The notes beneath the pieces are model-generated. The model made no database searches. It saw nothing but the letters and a program-made list of their open reading frames with translations, and was not told where the DNA came from. 40,469 nt of DNA from Burkholderiaceae bacterium (GTDB lineage Bacteria; Pseudomonadota; Gammaproteobacteria; Burkholderiales; Burkholderiaceae), in contig JASLEM010000333.1 in assembly GCA_030151165.1 (NCBI GenBank), forward strand, positions 1 to 40,469, written 5' to 3'. Positions 34,774 to 40,469 of this stretch are shown in pieces. Both the position numbers and the translations under genes were made by a program. Numbering within the stretch: the first letter of the stretch is position 1; every line of letters starts with the position of its first letter.

Positions 34774-36105
34774 ATGGACTGGCTGAAAACACTCCTGGAA
34801 GGCAACACGCGCGCGACCCGCTGCGACGATCTCGTCCGCCAGACCCGCTCGCGCAACGGCTTCGAACGCCAGGCGGCGGTGCGCGCGCTGGCGTCGTCGC
34901 GCCACGCCGCCGCGCTGCCGGCGCTGATCGAGCGGCTCAACGACTGGGTCGACGCCGTCCGCCACGATGCGCGCCTGGCCGTGCAGGCCTTCCTGCGCGA
35001 CGAATTCACCGCCGACTGGATGGCCTCGCTGGAGGCGCTCGCGGCACTGATGCGCCGAGGCCGCGTCGACCACACGGCGATGATCGAGTGCATCGGCGCG
35101 TTCCTGCTCGAGCCTGGGCGCCGCGCGGTGCTGCGGTCCACGACCGTGCCGCGCGAAGTCGACCGGCTGCTGCTCGACCTGCAACTGCGCGACGCGGCCT
35201 CCCTCGATCGCCCGCGGGCGTTGCGCGAGGCCCTGGTGTCGCACGACATCGTGCTCGCGGGCATGGCCGCCACGGCGATGCTGGCACCGGACGCCGACCA
35301 GGCCGACCTCGCCGACCTCGCGCGACTCGCCTGCGGCGCACGCTTCACCAGCGTGCGCGTCGCGGGCCTGCGGGCGGCGCTGGCGCTCGGCGGCGGGTTC
35401 GCGGCCGAGCGCGCGCGGGCGATGGCCCTCGACGGCAACGCCACCGCCCGCTCGCTCGCGATCGCCGCCCTGCGCGACGACCACGGCGCCCGGACCGAGC
35501 TCCTCGATCGCGCACGCGCGACGCTGTCCGGCCACGGCAACACGCGTCGCCGCATCGTGGCGCTCGACGCCCTGTGCACGCTCGACGAAGCACTCGGCCT
35601 CGCGTCCTGCCGCAGCCTGCAGCACGACGCCTCGGCGGCGCTCCGTGTCGCGGCGCTGCGCCGCCTGTTCGCGCGGGCCACGCCGCAAGCGCGCGACGCC
35701 CTCGTACTGCAAGCGCTCGGCGACCTGTCGAGCAAGGTTCGTCGACTCGCCGTCGCCCAGGTGCGCCGCGGCGCGAATCCACCATCGATCGATGCACTGG
35801 ACTCGCTGTGTGCCACGCGGCCCGCGGCATGGGCCTCCGTGCTGGCGGTCGGGGAGCGTTTGTCACCGTGGACGCGGCTCGCGTTGTCACTGGCCCTGCT
35901 GCAGACGCTCGCCCGCGACACGCAGGCCGTCGACCGGCTGCAGCGCGACATCGCCTCGTTCACGTGCCACCGAGGATTCCCGCCGTACGCGAACGAGACG
36001 GACGCCGTGCGCCGCGCGTGGGCTGGCGGTCGTGACCTGCTGCCGATCGACCTTCACCGGCAGGCCTCGGCCTTCCTGCGCGATGCCGGCGTGCTCGTCG
36101 CGTGA
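34774..36105 (+). CDS. HEAT-repeat-like protein in the rtcB operon
   Basis: 443 residues, almost all alpha-helical by composition, with recurring HEAT-type units: RQAAVRALASSRHAAALPALIERLNDW, VRVAGLRAALALGG, ARSLAIAALRDD, LRVAALRRLFARA, SSKVRRLAVAQVRRG. Such solenoids are protein or nucleic-acid scaffolds. No catalytic motif, signal peptide or membrane helix is seen. ATG 34774 is one base after the zinc-ribbon stop, which indicates translational coupling; the longer frame from 34720 would overlap that gene without added similarity. A conserved-looking C-terminal piece (FPPYANETDAVRRAWAGG) does not look like HEAT. Function unknown; the context suggests RNA repair. Confidence 0.78.
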   Translation: MDWLKTLLEGNTRATRCDDLVRQTRSRNGFERQAAVRALASSRHAAALPALIERLNDWVDAVRHDARLAVQAFLRDEFTADWMASLEALAALMRRGRVDHTAMIECIGAFLLEPGRRAVLRSTTVPREVDRLLLDLQLRDAASLDRPRALREALVSHDIVLAGMAATAMLAPDADQADLADLARLACGARFTSVRVAGLRAALALGGGFAAERARAMALDGNATARSLAIAALRDDHGARTELLDRARATLSGHGNTRRRIVALDALCTLDEALGLASCRSLQHDASAALRVAALRRLFARATPQARDALVLQALGDLSSKVRRLAVAQVRRGANPPSIDALDSLCATRPAAWASVLAVGERLSPWTRLALSLALLQTLARDTQAVDRLQRDIASFTCHRGFPPYANETDAVRRAWAGGRDLLPIDLHRQASAFLRDAGVLVA

Positions 36106-36204
36106 CGTCGAAGGCTTCGCCACGCCGGCGAGCGCCCCTGTCGCGCCAAGGTCGGGCTCGCGGCCACACAATCGGGGCAACTTCATCGACGAGAGAGCCC
36201 ACCC

Positions 36205-36507
36205 ATGATCCTCGAACAAGCCGACTTCACCATCCACCCCGGCCAGCAGGCCGAGTTCGACGTCGCGATCCGGCGCGGGGTCGAGACGATCATCGCGAAG
36301 GCGAAGGGCTTCGTCGGGTACGAGGTGCAGAAGGGCATCGAATCGCCCGAGCGCTACCTGCTGCTGATCCGCTGGGAGACGGTGGAGGATCACACCGTGG
36401 GCTTCCGCGAGAGCGCGGCGTTCCAGGACTGGCGCGCACTGGTCGGGCCGTTCTTCGCGAAGCCGCCGACGGTGGAGCACTTCACGCGGGTCGCGCCCGT
36501 GGCCTGA
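36205..36507 (+). CDS. Antibiotic biosynthesis monooxygenase (ABM) domain protein
   Basis: 100 residues, a single ferredoxin-like ABM domain: AKGFVGYEVQKGIESPERYLLLIRWETVEDH, FRESAAFQDWRALVGPFF. Such small dimers act as cofactor-free monooxygenases on quinols or as haem-degrading relatives; the catalytic residues do not allow a substrate call. GAGAG lies 8 bp before ATG 36205. The 99-bp gap after the HEAT-like gene suggests its own promoter, although I see only a weak CACAAT -10 at 36167. It converges on the pirin gene. Confidence 0.87.
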   Translation: MILEQADFTIHPGQQAEFDVAIRRGVETIIAKAKGFVGYEVQKGIESPERYLLLIRWETVEDHTVGFRESAAFQDWRALVGPFFAKPPTVEHFTRVAPVA

Positions 36508-36520
36508 ACGGGGCGACGCG

Positions 36521-36540
36521 CACGCGCACGCACCCGCGTG
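36521..36540. terminator. Hairpin between convergent ABM and pirin genes
   Basis: CACGCG (36521-36526) pairs with CGCGTG (36535-36540) around an 8-nt loop in the 61-bp gap between two convergent stops. It lies in a CG-repeat-rich stretch like the one at 10243-10274. No T-tract; weak support for a bidirectional terminator. Confidence 0.3.
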
Positions 36541-36568
36541 ACGCGCGAGCGCGCCGGCGCGGGCCGGG

Positions 36569-37657
36569 TCAGGGCCCGGCGGTGACGTCGCCCATCACGG
36601 AGCGACCGGCGGCCATCGTCTCGACGCGGCCGTCCGCGTGCCGCGCGAAGCGCACGTTCTCGGGCCCGTGCACCGGCGCGTGGTCGGGCCAGGGCCAGCC
36701 GCCGAACTCGGTGCGTCGGTAGTCGGCGAAGGCCTGCTTCAGCTCGGCCTCGGTGTTCATGACGAACGGGCCGTATTGCGCGACGGGCTCGCCGATCGGG
36801 CGGCCCTGCAGCATCAGGAACTCGGCGACGTCCGTGCCCGTGTTGACGATCTCGACGGCGCTCGCGGCGCGCAGCTCGATCGCCGCGTGCTCGCTCAGCG
36901 CCCCGCCCGCGATCCGCACGCTGGCGCCCTCGAAGAAGTACAGCTTTCGACGCGCGGCCGGGTTGGCGGCGGCGGGCAAGGTCCAGCGCGCGCCGGGCGC
37001 CATGCGCAGCGTCCAGATCGCGACGTCGGCCTCGGGCCGCGCGCCCCACGAATCGGGCGGCGGCGGCAGCGGCACGGCAGCGTCGCCCGACACCGAGCCC
37101 GCGCCGTCGAGCCGGCCGGCGATGCAGGCGACCTCGGTCGTCGCGCCGTCCGGGCCCGCGAAGACGCGGTGCGGGATGTCCTCGGCCCAGAACATCGTGA
37201 AGTGCGGCTCGCACATCTTGCTGCGCGCCGGCAGGTTGAGCCAGATCTGGAAGAGCTCGAGCGGATTGGGCCGCGCGGTGTCGAGCAGCGGGAACATCTC
37301 CGAATGCACGATGCCCTTGCCGGCCGTGAGCCACTGCACGTCGCCGCCACCGAAGCGCGCCGCGGCGCCGAGCGAATCGGAATGGTCGGTGAGCCCCTGG
37401 CGGACGATGGTCACCGTCTCGAAGCCGCGATGCGGGTGCGACGGGAAGCCCGGCACCTGCTGGCCGTGGTACATGCTCCAGCCGTCCTTGCCGCCGAAGT
37501 CCTGCCCGAGGTCGCGGCCCGCGAGCGACGCCGCCGGCCCGAAGCGGCCGTTGCCCGCCGGATAGGCGTCGTCGTGGTGGACGCAGAACAGGAACGGATC
37601 GATCGTCTGCCAGGGAAAGCCGAGCGGCTGGACGTCGAGGATGGCGGGGTCGGACAT
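36569..37657 (-). CDS. Pirin family protein
   Basis: 362 residues, bicupin. The N-terminal cupin keeps all four metal ligands of bacterial pirins: His74 and His76 (SHPHRGFETVT), His118 and Glu120 (GKGIVHSEM). The C-terminal cupin (about 200-300) contains RRKLYFFEGASVRIAGG. Some pirins such as YhhW have quercetinase activity, others are redox-sensing partners; this one cannot be assigned further. It is longer than typical pirins (about 230-300) through a tail with GGWPWPDHAPVHGPENVRFARH. GAAGG precedes ATG 37657. Confidence 0.92.
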   Translation of the reverse strand: MSDPAILDVQPLGFPWQTIDPFLFCVHHDDAYPAGNGRFGPAASLAGRDLGQDFGGKDGWSMYHGQQVPGFPSHPHRGFETVTIVRQGLTDHSDSLGAAARFGGGDVQWLTAGKGIVHSEMFPLLDTARPNPLELFQIWLNLPARSKMCEPHFTMFWAEDIPHRVFAGPDGATTEVACIAGRLDGAGSVSGDAAVPLPPPPDSWGARPEADVAIWTLRMAPGARWTLPAAANPAARRKLYFFEGASVRIAGGALSEHAAIELRAASAVEIVNTGTDVAEFLMLQGRPIGEPVAQYGPFVMNTEAELKQAFADYRRTEFGGWPWPDHAPVHGPENVRFARHADGRVETMAAGRSVMGDVTAGP

Positions 37658-37754
37658 GGGCGGGCCTTCGAGTGCGGGCGCAGGGGCGCGATCGGATCAG
37701 TCTATCGACTCGCGACGCCCCGTGTGCGCCCGGCAGGCATGCCCCTCGGCACCG

Positions 37755-38810
37755 TCACGGCGCCGGCGCGGACGCTGATGCGGCGGGTGCGGCGGACGGC
37801 GCGGGCGTGGCCGGGAAATCGATCGTCGCGAGGAACGCGTCGACCGCCGGAGCCCACAGCCGCGGCGCGCGCGCGGACAGGCCGTGCCCCTTGCCGCCGT
37901 CGACCGGCGGCGCGTGCACGAAGGTCGTCCGGCTGCCGCCGCCGGCGAACGCGTCATGCCACGCGACCGGGACGGACGCGCCCCAGAACTCGTCGTTCTC
38001 CGCGTACATCCACAGCCCCGGCACGGCCGTCGTCCTGCCCAGCTCGGCGAACAGCTCGGTCGCCTGCTCCGGGTGGCAGCTGTGCGCCGGCGATTCCTTC
38101 GAGTTGCCGCCGACGCCGCCCGCGTAGTTGATGTAGCCGACGACGCCCGCCGGCCGCAGGGCCGCCGCGGCCACCGTGGTGAAGCCGCCGTACGACTGGC
38201 CCACCAGCAGCACGTGCTCGCGGTCGGCCCAGCCCTGCGTCTTCAGCCAGTCGAGCGTGGCCGTGACGGTGCGGCTCGCGGCGGTGGCGACGTCCTCGAA
38301 ATGCGGGCGCCCGATGCATCGGCCGATGCCCTCGAAGCGCACGTTGATGCCCTCGAAGTCGGTGCCGCCGGTCGCGCCGTAGCCGGGCCGGATCGGCGCG
38401 ACGACGGCGTCGCCGCGGCCGATCCAGTAGCGCAGCTGCTGCAGGCTCACGCCGACCTTCAGCGCCTCGCGGGCATCGCGATCGGCCGAACGGCCGTGCG
38501 AGAACACGACCACCGGGAACGGCCCCGGGCCGCGCGGCAGAAAGACCTGCGCGCTCATCGCGATGTCGCCGCCGAACAGCGTCACGCCGCGCAGCGGGAT
38601 CGACACGGTCTGCAGCACGGCGTCGACCGCGGGCCGCCGCGCGGGCGCGGACGCCGACGAGGCCGGCGCCTCGACGGCCACGGCGGACGCCGCGGCATCG
38701 GCGCCTGGCGGCTCGTCGGACTGCGCGGACGCACCTCCGGACGCGGCGCTGACGGCCAGGCCGCAGGCGAGCGCCGCGGCCAGGCGCGGGATCGAAGAGC
38801 GATTCGACAT
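37755..38810 (-). CDS. Secreted alpha/beta hydrolase with Ala/Pro/Ser-rich tails
   Basis: 351 residues. Signal peptide (LAAALACGLAVSAASGGASA-QSD), then a low-complexity Ala/Pro/Ser linker (about 33-62) and an alpha/beta hydrolase domain: VVVFSHGRS (oxyanion region), nucleophile Ser206 in GQSYGGF, and a late GKGHGL that supplies the likely His. A second low-complexity tail of about 20 residues ends the protein. The WQ/Tyr-rich segment after FSHGRSADR resembles dienelactone or prolyl-oligopeptidase-type hydrolases. Periplasmic or secreted; substrate unknown. GGGAG lies 5 bp before ATG 38810. Confidence 0.85.
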   Translation of the reverse strand: MSNRSSIPRLAAALACGLAVSAASGGASAQSDEPPGADAAASAVAVEAPASSASAPARRPAVDAVLQTVSIPLRGVTLFGGDIAMSAQVFLPRGPGPFPVVVFSHGRSADRDAREALKVGVSLQQLRYWIGRGDAVVAPIRPGYGATGGTDFEGINVRFEGIGRCIGRPHFEDVATAASRTVTATLDWLKTQGWADREHVLLVGQSYGGFTTVAAAALRPAGVVGYINYAGGVGGNSKESPAHSCHPEQATELFAELGRTTAVPGLWMYAENDEFWGASVPVAWHDAFAGGGSRTTFVHAPPVDGGKGHGLSARAPRLWAPAVDAFLATIDFPATPAPSAAPAASASAPAP

Positions 38811-38914
38811 GGACACTCCCGGCGCACCACCCGGCGCCGCGCCCGTACTGTAGGCGGCCGATGGCGGCGTCGCCCCCCTCTCGCGAGCGGCGAAGCTGAA
38901 CGGGAGCCGACGCG

Positions 38915-39961
38915 TCAGAACGGCGCGGACGCGTCCTCGGCGTTGGCCGGCGCGTAGACCGAGCCCGAAGCCGAGCCCGAAGCCGAGCCGGTCGCCATGT
39001 CCTTCGACTGGCCGGTCAGCGCGGCGATCACGCGGTCGGTGGTCGTCGTGCCGGCCTCGCCGAGCTTGAGCGGGCCGCCGAGCGCCTCGACCAGGTCGGG
39101 GATCAGCTGGCCGAGTTCGCCGGTGGTGATGGCGACGTCGGCGTCGAAGCCGTTGTCGCCCTTGCCCGCCTTCTCCTGGCCTTCGAGCACGACATCGAGC
39201 AGCTTGATCTTCTTGATCGCGAAATTCTCGGTCAGCACGAACGAGACGCGGTTGTCCCAGGTCAGCGCCAGCGACGTGGGCAGCTTGCCCTGCTTGATGT
39301 GCTCGCCGACCTCGTCGATGTCGAGCGTGTGGCGCGCGTAGCGCACGAGCGCCTTCTCGCTGTCGGGCTGCTTCAGCTCGCACTCGCGGTCGATCGTGAA
39401 GTCGGCCGGTGCCTCCTTGGTCGACAGCCATTCCGCCATCGCCGTCGCGGCCGACTGCTGCGTCTGCACGAGGTCGAGGCGAATGCCGCCGGCGAGCAGC
39501 TCGGAGAGCGTCGTCGTGATCTTGTCGGCCTTCTTCGCGCTGGCCGCCCCGACGATCACGAGCTTCGCCTCGAGGTCGATCCAGATCGGCGTCGTGCCGC
39601 GCTTCGGGAACGCGCGCGGCAGCAGCTCCAGCACGATCTCTTCCTTGATCTCCTTGGCGTGCTTGCCCTTGGGGCGGCGGCCGGTCTCCTGCTCGACCTT
39701 GTCGAGCCGGGCCTCCAGCTGGGACTTGATCGCGCCGCCGGGCACGGCCTTGGTCTCGGTGCACAGCTTCAGGATCCACTGCCCGCCCACGCTCTCGACC
39801 AGCGGCCCGTGCTTCTCGCCGCGCGGCTCGACCCAGCCGGACGACTCCTGCTGCGACGCCCCGCACTCCACGAACCGCGCCGTGCCCAGGCGCTCCTCCA
39901 GGTCGGCCAGCGAAGGCTGCTCCCATTGATCGATGCGATAGACGATGACGTTCTTGAACAT
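38915..39961 (-). CDS. rdgC: Recombination-associated protein RdgC
   Basis: 348 residues. RdgC forms a DNA-encircling dimer that limits RecA filament formation. The N terminus MFKNVIVYRI and the blocks GGQWILKLCTETKAVPGGAIKSQLEARLDKVEQETGRRPKGKHAKEIKE-type (about 59-110), IDLEAKLVIVGAAS and LALTWDNRVSFVLTENFAIKKIKLLD mark the family. E. coli RdgC has about 303 residues; the extra length here is mainly a C-terminal tail with TGSASGSASGS repeats and an acidic end. There is no visible ribosome site before ATG 39961, but similarity starts exactly there. Confidence 0.95.
   Translation of the reverse strand: MFKNVIVYRIDQWEQPSLADLEERLGTARFVECGASQQESSGWVEPRGEKHGPLVESVGGQWILKLCTETKAVPGGAIKSQLEARLDKVEQETGRRPKGKHAKEIKEEIVLELLPRAFPKRGTTPIWIDLEAKLVIVGAASAKKADKITTTLSELLAGGIRLDLVQTQQSAATAMAEWLSTKEAPADFTIDRECELKQPDSEKALVRYARHTLDIDEVGEHIKQGKLPTSLALTWDNRVSFVLTENFAIKKIKLLDVVLEGQEKAGKGDNGFDADVAITTGELGQLIPDLVEALGGPLKLGEAGTTTTDRVIAALTGQSKDMATGSASGSASGSVYAPANAEDASAPF
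38961..38989 (-). repeat. 12-bp tandem repeat in the rdgC 3' end
   Basis: GAGCCCGAAGCC is repeated 2.4 times (38961-38989) and encodes the GSASGSASGS tail of RdgC. Changes in copy number would be in frame. Confidence 0.75.
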
Positions 39962-40116
39962 TTGGCGGGACCGGACTGCGAAAGGGCAAGGGCGCGATTC
40001 TAGGCTCCCCTGTGATTCCGTCCAGCGAAACCCGCCTGCCCGGTCGCCGCCCGCGCGCCAGGCGCGAGAATCGGGCCTGCCGGACTCGGCCGCCTGCCGA
40101 ATCGAAAGCCTCCGCC

Positions 40117-40469
40117 ATGCCCCGCTTCGCCGCCAACCTGTCGATGCTGTTCACCGAGGCGCCCTTCCTGGACCGCTTCGCCCTCGCCGCCCGCGCCGGT
40201 TTCCGCGCCGTCGAATGCCAGTTCCCTTACGAGGCCCCGGCCGTCGAGATCCGCGCGCGGCTGGACGACCTGGGCCTGCGGCTCGTGCTGCACAACCTGC
40301 CCGCGGGCGACTGGGCGACCGGCGACCGCGGCCTGGCCTGCCTGCCCGGGCGCGTGGACGAGTTCCGCGCCGGGGTGGCGCGCGGGATCGCCTACGCGCA
40401 GGCGCTCGGCACGACACAGCTGAACTGCCTGGCCGGCATCGCCCCGCCCGGCCAGGACGCCGCGGCGCT
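40117..40469 (+). CDS. hyi: Hydroxypyruvate isomerase, 3' end cut off
   Basis: 117 residues are visible before the window ends, in frame without stop. The sequence starts MPRFAANLSMLFTEAPFLDRF and continues AARAGFRAVECQFPYE, LVLHNLPAGDW and YAQALGTTQLNCLAG, the N-terminal half of the Hyi/OtnI TIM-barrel family. Hyi interconverts hydroxypyruvate and tartronate semialdehyde in glyoxylate metabolism; close relatives (OtnI) act on four-carbon sugar acids. ATG 40117 is set by the family N terminus; no strong ribosome site is seen. It is divergent from rdgC across 155 bp. Partner genes such as gcl or glxR, if present, lie beyond the window. Confidence 0.9.
   Translation, partial: MPRFAANLSMLFTEAPFLDRFALAARAGFRAVECQFPYEAPAVEIRARLDDLGLRLVLHNLPAGDWATGDRGLACLPGRVDEFRAGVARGIAYAQALGTTQLNCLAGIAPPGQDAAA

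Overview
The window is a GC-rich chromosomal stretch with dense gene packing and short operons on both strands. It has no transposase, integrase, tRNA, rRNA or CRISPR array that I can see. The gene content (RdgC, MarR and MocR regulators, Bcr/CflA exporter, a beta-proteobacterial-type chemoreceptor, NAD-type 6-phosphogluconate dehydrogenase, hydroxypyruvate isomerase, sigma54-driven rtcB) suggests a beta-proteobacterium, most likely Burkholderiales. No species can be named from the sequence alone. Both ends are cut inside genes: gnd at the left and hydroxypyruvate isomerase at the right.

Layout. 1-5721: a tight central-carbon operon, gnd-zwf-pgi-pgm, which interconverts glucose-1-P, glucose-6-P and fructose-6-P and feeds the oxidative pentose phosphate pathway. 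5722-8892: a structure-rich spacer (with a perfect 20-bp palindrome), then three tandem related genes for secreted, probably outer-membrane proteins; the first is broken by an apparent internal deletion with a frame change. 9018-11468: a Bcr/CflA drug exporter facing a thiolase. 11563-14894: a chemoreceptor divergent from a MocR-type regulator. 15029-17323: a stand-alone degenerate GGDEF protein, DUF427 and DUF3175 proteins and a secreted dienelactone-hydrolase-like enzyme. 17340-18666: a nickel/cobalt exporter with a long His/Asp loop, its CsoR/RcnR-family repressor and a clear G-tract operator.

18699-21088 is a MarR-controlled operon (marR, isochorismatase-like hydrolase, MFS exporter) with a clean inverted-repeat operator. 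Divergent from it, 21270-26257 encodes a complete Preiss-Handler NAD salvage pathway: nicotinamidase, nicotinate phosphoribosyltransferase, glutamine-dependent NAD synthetase and a NadM-Nudix fusion. A likely NrtR regulator lies at 28950-29690, and a shared GTACAG-nn-CAAC motif sits in front of both pncA and nrtR. Between them is an unusual soluble protein with two Cache-like repeats and a C-terminal CheW domain.

29712-32481 carries an aldo/keto reductase and a cyclic-nucleotide-binding/thioredoxin-reductase-like fusion that lacks the CxxC disulfide. 32801-36105 is the most intriguing unit: a textbook sigma54 promoter drives rtcB (RNA ligase), a CxxC-CxxC zinc-ribbon protein and a HEAT-repeat-like protein. 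It looks like an inducible RNA-repair operon with two accessory proteins whose roles I do not know. The window ends with an ABM monooxygenase, a pirin, a secreted alpha/beta hydrolase, RdgC and the start of hyi.
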